Origin: Blastococcus haudaquaticus
GTDB lineage: Bacteria > Actinomycetota > Actinomycetes > Mycobacteriales > Geodermatophilaceae
Reading direction: 5' to 3'
NCBI RefSeq assembly: GCF_900230285.1
Contig: NZ_OCNK01000001.1
Span: 992,001 to 1,056,000, forward strand
DNA length: 64,000 bases
Part shown: positions 34,649-43,548 of the stretch, one piece after another
Layout: every line of letters starts with the position of its first letter
How positions within the stretch are numbered: the first letter of the stretch is position 1
Made by a program: the position numbers and the translations under genes
The notes under the pieces: generated by a model
Seen by the model: only the letters and a program-made list of their open reading frames with translations
What the model was told of the DNA's origin: nothing
Database searches by the model: none

Positions 34649-35224
34649 GTGACGCTGCCGACCGACTTCCCGGTGCTCGCCTTCGCCGACCAGGCCGCCC
34701 TCGAGGCCTGGCTGGAGGCCGAGCACCTCACCGCCCCCGGGCTGTACGTGAAGATCGCCAAGAAGGCCACGGGCGTCCCGTCGGTGAACTGGGAGCAGAT
34801 GGTCGAGGTGCTGCTCTGCTTCGGCTGGATCGACGGCCGGGCGAACCGGCTCGACGACTCCTGGTACCTGCAGCGCATCACCCCGCGGCGCGCGAAGAGC
34901 GTGTGGTCGCAGAAGAACGTGGCGACCGTGGAGCGGCTGATCGCCGAGGGCCGGATGCGGCCGGCCGGGCTCGCGGCGGTGGAGGCCGCCCAGGCCGACG
35001 GGCGCTGGGAACGGGCCTACGCCGGGCCGGCCACCATCACGATGCCGGACGACCTGGCCGCGGCACTGGACGCCGAGCCCGCGGCCCGGGCCGCGTACGA
35101 CGCGCTGGACGGCCAGAACCGGTACTCCGTCCTCCACCGCGTGCACACGGCGGCCACGCCGGTCACCCGCGCGAAGCGGATCACGGCCCTGGTGCAGAAG
35201 CTGCGCGAGGACGGCGTGCCCTGA
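34649..35224 (+). CDS. YdeI/OmpD-associated-like protein
   Basis: 191-residue soluble protein of the YdeI/bacteriocin-protection group. VNWEQMVEVLLCFGWIDGR (near 50-68) and RITPRRAKSVWSQKN (85-99) are its hallmark stretches, and the C-terminus holds a helical repeat ending ALVQKLRED. No biochemical role is established for the family. Start set at GTG 34649; GTG 34643 is an alternative. Divergent from the histidine phosphatase gene. Confidence 0.85.
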   Translation: MTLPTDFPVLAFADQAALEAWLEAEHLTAPGLYVKIAKKATGVPSVNWEQMVEVLLCFGWIDGRANRLDDSWYLQRITPRRAKSVWSQKNVATVERLIAEGRMRPAGLAAVEAAQADGRWERAYAGPATITMPDDLAAALDAEPAARAAYDALDGQNRYSVLHRVHTAATPVTRAKRITALVQKLREDGVP

Positions 35225-35240
35225 GGCCCCGTCCAGAGGT

Positions 35241-36281
35241 TCAGCCGAGCCGGACGCCGAACCTGAAGCCGCTCTGGTCGACGCTGGTGACGGCGACCGG
35301 CGAGCCGTACGTGCGGGCGTGCACCATCATCCCGTTGCCGATGTAGAGGCCCACGTGGCTGATCGGCGAGTAGAAGAAGACCAGGTCGCCCGCCTGCAGC
35401 TCACCGCGCGAGACCTGAGTGCCCAACTGCGACTGCGCGCGGCTGGAGTGCGGCAGGGAGATGCCCGCCGCGGCATAGGCGTACATGGTGAGGCCGGAGC
35501 AGTCGAAGGCGTCCGGGCCGGTCGCGCCGTAGAGGTAGCGGTCACCGACCTGCTCGAGAGCCGCCGTGATCGCGTCTCCCGCGGCGCCGGGGGGCATCGG
35601 CAGGTCCCGGGGGGCCTGGATCGCGCGACCGGCCACGGCCGTGGTGACCGCGGCCTGCTCGGCGGCCGACAGACGGGCGAAGTCGGCCTGGTACCGGTCG
35701 GCCTTCGCCTGCGCCTCGGCCTTCTGGGCCTGGAGCTGGTCGCGGCTCGCCTGGGCGGCGGCGGCGGCCTGGTCGGCGGCGGCCTGCGCCTGCTCCGCGG
35801 CCGACTGCGCGATCTCCACCTCCGCGACGAGGTCGTTGGTGTGCGTGGCGATCATGTCCAGCGTCGTCATCTGCTGGACGAGCTCGGCGGCGGACTCGCT
35901 GGTGAGGAAGGCGGCCACCCGCGACTGGGTCTTGCCGGTGAAGCTGCTCTGCGCGATCGCCGCGATCCGGGGCGCGTAGACGTCGAGGGCCGCCTGGGCG
36001 GCGGTGGCCTGCGCGGCGGCGTCGGCAGCGGCCTGCTGCTGGGCGGCGACGACGAGCTCCGCCTCGTGCAGTTGCTCGTCGATGACGGTCAGCTGCTGGG
36101 CGGTCTCGCGCATGAGGGTCTGCGCCTCGGTCGCGGTCGTGGGGTCGGCCGCGGCGGTCGAGGGGGCCAGCAGCCCGGTCGACACCGCGACCAGCGCGGC
36201 ACCGAGGACGGCGCCGAGGGACCTGCCGAGTGACATGGCGGCGCGAGAAGGGCGCCGGGTCGTCGTGCGCGTGGACTGCAC
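35241..36281 (-). CDS. Secreted NlpC/P60 peptidoglycan endopeptidase
   Basis: 346-residue RipA-like cell-wall hydrolase. A signal peptide lies at about 1-45, with AAA-ADP as probable cleavage site. A long Ala/Gln-rich coiled coil (about 50-210) has the DLVAEVEIAQSAAEQAQ-type heptads, and an NlpC/P60 domain covers the last ~115 residues. Catalytic cysteine is in DAFDCSGLTMYAY, histidines in SPISHVGLYIG and MMVHARTYG. It probably cleaves peptide stems during division or wall turnover. The GTG at 36281 has GGAGG upstream; a 310-bp leader region precedes it. Confidence 0.92.
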   Translation of the reverse strand: MQSTRTTTRRPSRAAMSLGRSLGAVLGAALVAVSTGLLAPSTAAADPTTATEAQTLMRETAQQLTVIDEQLHEAELVVAAQQQAAADAAAQATAAQAALDVYAPRIAAIAQSSFTGKTQSRVAAFLTSESAAELVQQMTTLDMIATHTNDLVAEVEIAQSAAEQAQAAADQAAAAAQASRDQLQAQKAEAQAKADRYQADFARLSAAEQAAVTTAVAGRAIQAPRDLPMPPGAAGDAITAALEQVGDRYLYGATGPDAFDCSGLTMYAYAAAGISLPHSSRAQSQLGTQVSRGELQAGDLVFFYSPISHVGLYIGNGMMVHARTYGSPVAVTSVDQSGFRFGVRLG

Positions 36282-36592
36282 CGTCCGCCTCCGTCAGCTA
36301 GCGCCGGGCCCGGGGAAGGGGCACCATTCCGAGCGCGTCACGACGGACGGTAGGGATCCGGTGTCGACAAGTGCTGCACGGCGCGCTGATGACCGACGAG
36401 GCCACATTCCCTGCCGTCCCACCACATCCCAGCCGTCCCACTGATCCCACCCGTCCCGGCGCGACCATTCGCCACAACGGTCACCCTGCGGTGGCCGGAA
36501 AGCAGAAATGTGCGCCCAGGGTGCATTCCGCGTCGTGCGGAATGCGCCCCGGGCGCACATCAGCGCCCGCCGTCGAGAGGCGGGCGGACGAA
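36282..36592. other. 311-bp intergenic region before the NlpC/P60 gene
   Basis: No gene is supported. The upstream third holds the large hairpin listed separately; the rest should contain the peptidase promoter. I looked for a c-di-AMP (ydaO-type) riboswitch, common before such genes in actinobacteria, and did not recognise its conserved blocks. Confidence 0.4.
36508..36560. terminator. Long hairpin after the Cys/His-rich small gene
   Basis: A 24-nt arm (36508-36531) pairs with 36537-36560 around a 5-nt loop, with one G-U and one mismatch. It lies just past the stop of the minus-strand gene at 36593 and is best read as its terminator. Confidence 0.75.
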
Positions 36593-36895
36593 CTAGCCGG
36601 CGAGAGGTTCCTGCGCGACCTGCAGGGAGGCCACCGTGTCGAGGTCGCGCAGGATCGCGGCGAGCTCGTCGGCGGTCCATGCCTCGCAGCAGTCGCAGGT
36701 CTCGTCGTAGGTGGCGAGGCCGAGGCGGCCGCCGGCCTGGTCCTCGGCGATGGCGAGGTGCCCGGCGGCGGGATGACGATGGCAGGCGCAGCCCTGGGCG
36801 CACAGCCCGAGGCCCCACCCGGAGATCACGACCGTACGGCCGTCATCGCGGATCTTGCCCACCTGGAAGACGGACGGCTTGCGACTCCTGCTCAC
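36593..36895 (-). CDS. Cys/His-rich small protein, unknown function
   Basis: 100 residues with two cysteine clusters: C32, C36, C38 with H39, H41, H46, then C67, C69, C70. This suggests one or two bound metal ions. No domain recognised, no signal peptide. The GTG at 36895 has GGGGAGG upstream; the longer frame to 37087 is not supported. It is monocistronic, with a terminator behind it. Confidence 0.65.
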   Translation of the reverse strand: MSRSRKPSVFQVGKIRDDGRTVVISGWGLGLCAQGCACHRHPAAGHLAIAEDQAGGRLGLATYDETCDCCEAWTADELAAILRDLDTVASLQVAQEPLAG

Positions 36896-37165
36896 GGAGT
36901 CCTCCCCTTCGACAGTCCCGGTGGAAGTCCGGGCCCGGTGCGGTGCGGTGCGGACGAACTGGACAAGTAATCGGCAGGAATTCCACAGACCTGAAACCCC
37001 GTACGCGAATGCGTCCACTTCTCGGTCGAGCAGTGCCGCTCTTCCGATACCGAGCGTAATCGCGACAGCACGGGCCGTCCCCGGCATTTGTCACTGACGG
37101 TTGCGCGCAACAGTTGTGCACAAGTGGCCGTGCCGACTCGCGCCGTGCGACGCGTGTGACAGGAG

Positions 37166-38554
37166 TCAGCTCGCGGGGCTCACACTGCTCATGTTGAAGT
37201 CCGGCACGCGCAGCGCGGGCATCGCGCAGCGGGTGAACCAGTCGTTCCACTCCCGGGGCAGCGTCCGCTCGGTGCGGCCCGCCTGGACCACCCGCCCGAG
37301 GAGATCGACCGGCGATTCGTTGAACCGGAAGTTGTTGACCGCCCCCGTCACCTCGCCGCCCTCCACGAGGAAGACGCCGTCCCGGGTGAGCCCGGTGAGC
37401 AGCAGGGTCTGCGGGTCCACCTCGCGGATGTACCAGAGGGTGGTGAGGAACAGGCCGCGTTCCGTGCCGGCGAGCATCTCCTCGGTGGACGCCGACGCCG
37501 CCGGGTCCTCCAGGATCAGGTTGCCCACGGCCGCCGTCGCCGGCGCCGTGGTCCGCAGCGCCCACGCGCGGGGGCGGATCAGGTTCGCCAGCGTCCCGTC
37601 CCGGATCCAGTCCACGGCAGGGGTCGCCATCCCGTTGTCGAACACGGACGCCGACCCGGACGACGCGCCGACCACCTGGAAGGGGGCCGTCTCCAGGCCG
37701 GGGGCGTGCGGGTCGCTGCGCAGGGTCAGCGGGAGCGCGGCCAGCCGCTCCCCCACCCGGTTGCCGCCGCCGGTCCGGGCGAAGACGTTGCGGCCCTCGT
37801 CGGCATCGCGCGCCTCCATCGTCCAGTACAGGTAGATCATCAGGTCGCTGACCGCCGACGGCGGCAGCAGCGTCTCGTAGCGGCCGGCCGGCAGCTCGAC
37901 GCGGCGCCTCGACCAACCCATCTTCTTCGCGACGTCCGCGGCCAGGTCGGCCACCGAGACGTCGCGGAAGTCCCGCGTGCCGACCCCCGCCCAGACCGAG
38001 CGGCCGAAGTCGGGGCTCTTGCCGTTCAGCTCCACCCGGCCGCCGGGCTGGTCGTGCCGCAACCGCAGGCCGGTCGAGCTGCCGAGGTAGGTGGTGCTCA
38101 TCCCGTGCTCGGCGAACCCGTAGAGCAGCTCGTCGCGGTCGCGGGCCTCGCCGAACGCCTGGCCGAGGTCGGGGGCGAAGTCGGCGAACACCTCGATCGA
38201 GGTCTCGGCGGCGGGGGCGTCCCAGTCGCCGTTCCCTGTCGGGACGTCGCTGATCAGCGGGACGACGTCCTCGGCGGGCCCGGCGTCACGTGCGGCCTGC
38301 TCGCTCGCTGCGACCAGCTCGGCGACGTCCGGCGTCCCGGTGCGGGTCACCGTGCCGGCCGCCATGCCGGCGCCACCGTCGACGAAGGAGATGACGACGA
38401 CCTGGCGGGAGCGCATCGACCCGTTCGTCGTCAGGCTGTTGGCCGCCCAGCGCAGGTTGGCCTCGGAGCTCTCGACGACGAAGGTGATCTGGTCGTCGGC
38501 GGTCGAGGCCGCGAGGCACTTCTCGACCAGCTCCTGCGGGCTCACCCGGCTCAT
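37166..38554 (-). CDS. tldE: TldE/PmbA-like metalloprotease subunit
   Basis: 462-residue member of the TldD/PmbA family lacking the zinc HExxxH motif, as expected for the TldE/PmbA partner. Conserved parts are the GSMRSRQVVVISFVDGG N-terminal region, the central GRYETLLPPSAVSDLM and the C-terminal GGEVTGAVNNFRFNESPVD. TldD-TldE heterodimers degrade unfolded or peptide substrates and process some RiPPs. It follows the tldD gene by 79 bp on the same strand. Confidence 0.9.
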   Translation of the reverse strand: MSRVSPQELVEKCLAASTADDQITFVVESSEANLRWAANSLTTNGSMRSRQVVVISFVDGGAGMAAGTVTRTGTPDVAELVAASEQAARDAGPAEDVVPLISDVPTGNGDWDAPAAETSIEVFADFAPDLGQAFGEARDRDELLYGFAEHGMSTTYLGSSTGLRLRHDQPGGRVELNGKSPDFGRSVWAGVGTRDFRDVSVADLAADVAKKMGWSRRRVELPAGRYETLLPPSAVSDLMIYLYWTMEARDADEGRNVFARTGGGNRVGERLAALPLTLRSDPHAPGLETAPFQVVGASSGSASVFDNGMATPAVDWIRDGTLANLIRPRAWALRTTAPATAAVGNLILEDPAASASTEEMLAGTERGLFLTTLWYIREVDPQTLLLTGLTRDGVFLVEGGEVTGAVNNFRFNESPVDLLGRVVQAGRTERTLPREWNDWFTRCAMPALRVPDFNMSSVSPAS

Positions 38555-38633
38555 CTGTTCACCCGTTCGCTACCGCGCAGCGCTCCGCTCCTCGGTCGCT
38601 GGCGCTCCCTGCGATGCTCACACCGCTGTCCGC

Positions 38634-40145
38634 TCATCGCCCGCCCTCCTGCACGGTGTTGAGGATGTTCACGCCCTCGAAGAGCGCCGAGGGGCAGCCG
38701 TGGCTGACCGGGGCGACCTGGCCGGGCTGGGCCTTGCCGCAGTTCATCGCGCCGCCGAGCACGTAGGTGTCCGGGCCGCCGACGACCGTCATGGCGCCCC
38801 AGAAGTCGGTGGTCGTCGCCTGGTAGGCGACGTCGCGCACCTGCCCGGCCAGCCGGCCACCCTCGATCCGGTAGAACCGCTGGCCGGTGAACTGGAAGTT
38901 GTAGCGCTGCATGTCGATCGACCAGCTCTTGTCGCCGACGACGTAGATGCCGTGCTCCACCCCGGCGATCAGGTCCTCGGTGGAGGGGCCCGCCGGGTCG
39001 GGTCGCAGGGACACGTTCGCCATCCGCTGGACCGGCACGTGGCCGGGCGAGTCGGCGAACGCGCAGCCGTTGGAGCGGTCCAGACCGCGCAGCCGGGCCA
39101 TGTTGCGGTCGATCTGGTACCCGACGAGGACGCCGTCCCTCACGATGTCCCACTGCTGGCCGGCGACTCCCTCGTCGTCCCAGCCGACGGTGGAGAGGCC
39201 GTGCAGCGCCGTCCGGTCCCCCGTCACGTTCAGCAGCGGCGAGCCGTACTGCAGCGTCCCGAGCTTGTCGACGGTGGCGAACGACGTCCCGGCGTAGGCG
39301 GCCTCGTAGCCGAGCGCCCGATCCAACTCGGTGGCGTGGCCGATGGACTCGTGGATGGTCAGCCACAGGTTGGACGGGTCGACGACGAGGTCGTGCCGGC
39401 CGGCCGTGACCGACGGCGCCTTGGTCTTCTCGCGCAGCAGCTCGGGGATCTCGGCCAGCTCGGCGCGCCAGTCCCAGCCGGTCCCGGTCAGGTACTCCCA
39501 GCCGCGGCCCACCGGCGGGGCGAGCGTCCGCATGCTCTCGAAGGAGCCGGTGGCCCGGTCGACGGTGAGGGCGGTGAACTCCGGCGAGATGCGGATGCGC
39601 TGCTGGCGGGTGCGGGTGCCGGCCGTGTCGGCGTAGTACTTCTGCTCCTTCACGTGCATGCACCGGCTCTGCACGTGCTCGACGCCGTCGGCTGCCAGCA
39701 GCTGCTCGGAGAGCTCGGTGAGCAGGCCCGCCTTGTCCGCGTCGGGCACGTCGAAGGGGTCGACGTCGTACGCGGAGACGAAGACGGCGTCCGGGTACAC
39801 CGGTTCGGGCGCGAGCTCGACGCGGTCGGTGTTGATGGCGGCGGACACCTTCGCGACGGTGACGGCCTCCTCGGCGAGCCGGACCGCCTCGGCCGCCGTG
39901 AGGACGACGCCCGCGGCGAAGCCCCACGTGCCCTCGTGCACGACGCGGACCGACAACCCGAGGTCCTCGCCGTCGACGGATGCCTCGGGACGGGCGTCGC
40001 GCAGGCTGATCGTCTGCGTGCGGATCCGCTCGACCCGGATGTCGGCGTGCTCGCAGCCGAGGTCGACGGCGCGGGTCAGCGCGGCGTCGGTGAGCGCGGA
40101 CAGCGGCAGGGCGAGGAAGGTCTCGTCGATCGCGCGGACTGGCAC
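38634..40145 (-). CDS. tldD: TldD-like zinc metalloprotease subunit
   Basis: 503-residue catalytic partner. Zinc motif HESIGH at residues 265-270 in LWLTIHESIGHATELDRALG, with the later conserved GGAMNCGKAQPGQ including the cysteine ligand. The start is set at GTG 40145, preceded by GGAAGGGG; the frame extends upstream into the antiporter gene. With TldE it forms a proteolytic chamber in the cytoplasm. No RiPP precursor is seen beside it, so a general peptide role is the default. Confidence 0.92.
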   Translation of the reverse strand: MPVRAIDETFLALPLSALTDAALTRAVDLGCEHADIRVERIRTQTISLRDARPEASVDGEDLGLSVRVVHEGTWGFAAGVVLTAAEAVRLAEEAVTVAKVSAAINTDRVELAPEPVYPDAVFVSAYDVDPFDVPDADKAGLLTELSEQLLAADGVEHVQSRCMHVKEQKYYADTAGTRTRQQRIRISPEFTALTVDRATGSFESMRTLAPPVGRGWEYLTGTGWDWRAELAEIPELLREKTKAPSVTAGRHDLVVDPSNLWLTIHESIGHATELDRALGYEAAYAGTSFATVDKLGTLQYGSPLLNVTGDRTALHGLSTVGWDDEGVAGQQWDIVRDGVLVGYQIDRNMARLRGLDRSNGCAFADSPGHVPVQRMANVSLRPDPAGPSTEDLIAGVEHGIYVVGDKSWSIDMQRYNFQFTGQRFYRIEGGRLAGQVRDVAYQATTTDFWGAMTVVGGPDTYVLGGAMNCGKAQPGQVAPVSHGCPSALFEGVNILNTVQEGGR

Positions 40146-40168
40146 GCGCCCCTTCCTACCAGCAGCCG

Positions 40169-42031
40169 TCAGCCGAGTTCCTCGTCGAGCCAGCACCACC
40201 GCCACGCCTCACCCGGCTCGGCACTGACGACGACCGGGTGCCCGGCCGAGCCGAAGTGCGCCCGGGAGTGCCGCCTCGGCGACGAGTCGCAGCACCCCAC
40301 GTGCCCGCAGGACAGGCATCGGCGCAGGTGGACCCACGTCGTGCCCTCGACGAGGCAGTCCTCGCAGGCCGAGGCGGGCTGGGCATCCCCCACCGGCGCG
40401 GAGCGCAGGTGAGGGCAGTGGGTCTCGCGGGGACGGGGCGCCAGCGCCCGGTCGCGCGCCAGGGACTCGAGCTCCTCGGTGCGGTCGAGCAGCGATTCCT
40501 CGACGTCGATCGCGGCCAGGGCGGCGGAGAGGACGTCGCCGGGCGCGGTGCCGTCGTCGCGGGCGCGGATGACCACCTCGCGTTCAGCGGCGAGCATCTC
40601 CATGCGCAGCCGCGCGTAGGTGTTCGACGGCGTCTCCTGGTCGGCGAGCGGTCGGCCGAGACGCTCCCAGGCGGCGTGCGAGCGAGCCATCGAGCGGTCG
40701 CGCAACCGCTCGACGACGCCCTCGGGCTCGGAGCCCGTGGCCACCTCGTCGAGCCGGCGCAGTCCGGCCGCGCTCGCGGCGTCCCCGAGCTCGGCGGCGC
40801 GCAGCGCGTCTTCGGCCGGGTCCGGGGCCGGCAGGCCCGCCCGGCGGACCAGCCACGGCAGCGTCGAGCCCTGGATCAGCAGGCTCCCGACGACGACGGT
40901 GAAGGCGGCGAGCAGCAGCACCTCCCGGTCGGGCAGGTCCTCGGGCAGCAGCTGGGCCGCCGCCAGGGTGACCACCCCGCGCATGCCGGCCCAGGACACG
41001 AGGCCGGCGACCCTCGGGCTCCACGCCTGGCGCCGCATCCGGGGCGTGCCCGACGCCAGGATGCCGGCCAGCCCGAAGATGAAGACGGCCCGGGCGACCA
41101 CCGTGGCCACGAGCACGGTCACGCAGACGGCGACGATGCGGCCGGTGCCCAGATCGCTGTCGGCGGCATCGTCGAGCAGCCCGGGCAGCTGCAGGCCGAT
41201 CACCAGAAAGACGGCGTTCTCCAGCACGAAGGCGACCGTGCGCCAGGTGATCGCCTCGGTGACCCGCGCCGACGCCGTCTGCACGCGCGGCGAGAGGTGG
41301 GCCAGGGCCAGGCCGGTGACGACGGTGGCCAGGACGCCGGAGGCGTGCACCTCCTCGGCCGGGAGGAAGGCCAGGTACGGGGCGACGAAGGAGATTAGGG
41401 TGTCGAGCACCGGGTCCTTGACGCGTGCCCGCAGCACGGCCAGCACCGCCGCGACCACCCCGCCGATCAGCACGCCGCCGACGACCGCCCAGACGAAGTC
41501 GCCGGCGACCTCCGGCACGGAGGGGGACGCCGTCAATGCGGACACCGCGACCGTCAGGGCGATGAGTGCCGCCGCGTCGTTGACCAGGCTCTCCTGCTCG
41601 AGCAGGGTCGCCACCCTGCGGGGCAGGCCCAGCCGGCGGCCCAGCGCGGCCGCGGCGACGGCATCGGGCGGCGCGACGACGGCGCCCAGGGCCAGCGCGG
41701 CGGCGACGGCCACCCCGGGCAGCACCAGCCAGGTGGCCCACCCGACGACCCCGGTGGTGAACACGACGAGCACCACCGACAGGGACACGATGCTGGTCTT
41801 GTTGTGCTTGAAGTCGAACAGCGACGTGCGGACCGCCGTCGCATAGAGCAGCGGCGGGAGCAGCACGTGCAGGACCAGGTCCGGGTCCAGGCGGACATCT
41901 GGCACGTGCGGGAGGAACGAGGCCGCGGCGCCGACGACCACGAGGACCAGCGGGGTCGGCCACCCGAACCGGTCGCACATGCCGGCGACGACCCCGACGG
42001 CGATGACCAGGGCGACGATCTCTGCGGTCAT
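40169..42031 (-). CDS. CPA1 Na+/H+ antiporter with C-terminal UBP zinc finger
   Basis: About 620 residues. The first ~390 are a CPA1 sodium/proton exchanger of some 12 helices, including LPPLLYATAVRTSLFDFKHN and the ion-binding LVNDAAALIAL. A cytoplasmic helical region follows, and the last ~85 residues form a ubiquitin-hydrolase-type zinc finger: CPHL, then CEDCLVEGTTWVHLRRCLSCGHVGCCD (C-x2-C, C-x2-C) and HSRAHFGSAGHPVVVS. The ligand of this finger in bacteria is unknown. Start uncertain: ATG 42031 chosen, GTG 42037 or TTG 42049 possible. Confidence 0.88.
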   Translation of the reverse strand: MTAEIVALVIAVGVVAGMCDRFGWPTPLVLVVVGAAASFLPHVPDVRLDPDLVLHVLLPPLLYATAVRTSLFDFKHNKTSIVSLSVVLVVFTTGVVGWATWLVLPGVAVAAALALGAVVAPPDAVAAAALGRRLGLPRRVATLLEQESLVNDAAALIALTVAVSALTASPSVPEVAGDFVWAVVGGVLIGGVVAAVLAVLRARVKDPVLDTLISFVAPYLAFLPAEEVHASGVLATVVTGLALAHLSPRVQTASARVTEAITWRTVAFVLENAVFLVIGLQLPGLLDDAADSDLGTGRIVAVCVTVLVATVVARAVFIFGLAGILASGTPRMRRQAWSPRVAGLVSWAGMRGVVTLAAAQLLPEDLPDREVLLLAAFTVVVGSLLIQGSTLPWLVRRAGLPAPDPAEDALRAAELGDAASAAGLRRLDEVATGSEPEGVVERLRDRSMARSHAAWERLGRPLADQETPSNTYARLRMEMLAAEREVVIRARDDGTAPGDVLSAALAAIDVEESLLDRTEELESLARDRALAPRPRETHCPHLRSAPVGDAQPASACEDCLVEGTTWVHLRRCLSCGHVGCCDSSPRRHSRAHFGSAGHPVVVSAEPGEAWRWCWLDEELG

Positions 42032-42102
42032 CTCCACAGCCGCACCCAACTGCGCTGCGGTGCGGCGGTGTTCCCGGCGGCCGCGACGGGTAGCCGCGAC
42101 AC

Positions 42103-42906
42103 ATGCCCGAACCCGCGGACGACGTGACGATGACCTTCGGCGGCACCGCCACGATGCTGCTGCGGATCGGCGGGTTCACGCTGCTCACCGATCCGAACTT
42201 CCTGCACCGCGGGCAGAGGGCGCACCTGGGCTACGGCCTGCGGGCCAAGCGGCTCACCGAGCCGGCGCTGCAGCCCACGCAGCTACCGGAGCTCGACGGG
42301 ATCCTGCTGTCGCACATGCACGGCGACCACTGGGACCGGATCGCCACGAAGTCCCTGCCCAAGGAGACCCCGGTCGTCACCACCCGCGAGGCGGCGAGGT
42401 GCCTCGCCGACCGCGGGTTCTCCGCCACTGCCGACCTGCAGCCGTGGCAGACCCACGAGTTCCACCGGGGCGCCGACACGCTGCGGATCACCTCGGTACC
42501 GGGCGTCCACGGGCCGGGGCCGCTGGCGAAGGTGCTGCCGGCGGTGATGGGCAGCGTCCTCGAGCTGATCCACGGCGCGGATGTCGTCTGGCGGGGCTAC
42601 ATCAGCGGCGACACCCTGTACCGGCCCTACCTCGGCGAGGTGCTCGAGCGGTGTGGACCGCTCGACGTGCTCATCCCGCACCTGGGCGGCACCAAGGCGC
42701 TCGGGCTGACGGTGACGATGGACGCGCAGCAGGGGGCCGACCTCGTGGAGCTGCTGAAGCCGCCGGTCACCGTGCCGGTCCACTACGACGACTACGACCG
42801 CTTCCGGTCCCCGCTCGGCGACTTCGTGGCCGAGGTCGGCCGGCGGCAGCTGCCGGGGGCGGTCCGGACGGTGCAGCGCGGCGACACGATCTCCCTGCGC
42901 GCCTAG
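42103..42906 (+). CDS. MBL-fold (UlaG-like) metallohydrolase
   Basis: 267-residue metallo-beta-lactamase-fold enzyme. Metal site H71, H73, D75, H76 (HMHGDH) plus the histidine of VPGVHGPGP, the aspartate in YISGDTLY and the histidine of VPVHYDDYD. The UlaG/YcbJ-like group hydrolyses lactones or phosphodiesters; substrate here unknown. The ATG at 42103 lacks a Shine-Dalgarno, and TAGCCG sits 6 nt upstream. Divergent from the antiporter gene. Confidence 0.88.
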   Translation: MPEPADDVTMTFGGTATMLLRIGGFTLLTDPNFLHRGQRAHLGYGLRAKRLTEPALQPTQLPELDGILLSHMHGDHWDRIATKSLPKETPVVTTREAARCLADRGFSATADLQPWQTHEFHRGADTLRITSVPGVHGPGPLAKVLPAVMGSVLELIHGADVVWRGYISGDTLYRPYLGEVLERCGPLDVLIPHLGGTKALGLTVTMDAQQGADLVELLKPPVTVPVHYDDYDRFRSPLGDFVAEVGRRQLPGAVRTVQRGDTISLRA

Positions 42907-43059
42907 GGCGTCTCTACGGGCCTTTGGCGTCCTACCGCGGCTCAGCCCCTGGGATGACGCCGGGGCGAGTGGAGATCATCTTCCGGCCCGACGCCCGGTG
43001 ACGCCGCCCTGACCCAGGCTCGTCCTGCCACGCACCGTGGCCCGACGAGAGGGAGAACG

Positions 43060-43539
43060 ATGATCAGCAGGCGGACGGCGCTCGGCGTGAGCGGGGGTCT
43101 GGTCGCGGTGGCAGGAGCGGCGGTGGCCGGCGTGGTGGTCACGATGCCGGCCGGGGTGGACGGCGCCGGCGCCATGCTGGCCGAGTTCCGGGGCCACACC
43201 GAGACGTCGGACTACGCCGATGCGGACGCCGCGCCCCGGGACCTGCTGCCGCAGTGGACCCGGACGGTCGGCCACGACGTGACCGTCGTCCGGCCGGGGG
43301 ACACCTCGGGTGACGACTCGGGCAGCGTCCGGGCCGACATGCGCCTGGACCCCAGCTCCGAGCTCCCCACGTCGTGCACGGAGCTGCCCGACGTCGGCAT
43401 GCCCTGGGACGGCGGTGGGCGGTGGCCCGATCTGGGATCGGCTACCGCCCACGTGTGCGAGGGCTGGATCACCGTCGTGATCGACGACGCGCTGTACCTC
43501 TGGACCGACGACGAGCTCCGGGCGCCCGCCCGGTCCTGA
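43060..43539 (+). CDS. Exported or membrane-anchored hypothetical protein
   Basis: 159 residues. N-terminal SRRTALG followed by a hydrophobic segment (8-28) resembles a twin-arginine signal or signal anchor. The mature part is acidic with two cysteines (about C108 and C133) that could form a disulfide. No family recognised. ATG 43060 has GGGAGAA 3-4 nt upstream. It converges on the VOC gene. Confidence 0.65.
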   Translation: MISRRTALGVSGGLVAVAGAAVAGVVVTMPAGVDGAGAMLAEFRGHTETSDYADADAAPRDLLPQWTRTVGHDVTVVRPGDTSGDDSGSVRADMRLDPSSELPTSCTELPDVGMPWDGGGRWPDLGSATAHVCEGWITVVIDDALYLWTDDELRAPARS

Positions 43540-43548
43540 GCTCCGACG

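Noticed and set aside
36282-36592. ydaO-type c-di-AMP riboswitch before the NlpC/P60 gene
   Set aside because: Expected from gene context, but the conserved sequence blocks could not be recognised on the minus strand.
38634-40145. TldD/TldE as part of a RiPP cluster
   Set aside because: No precursor peptide, cyclase, YcaO or exporter gene was seen next to the pair.
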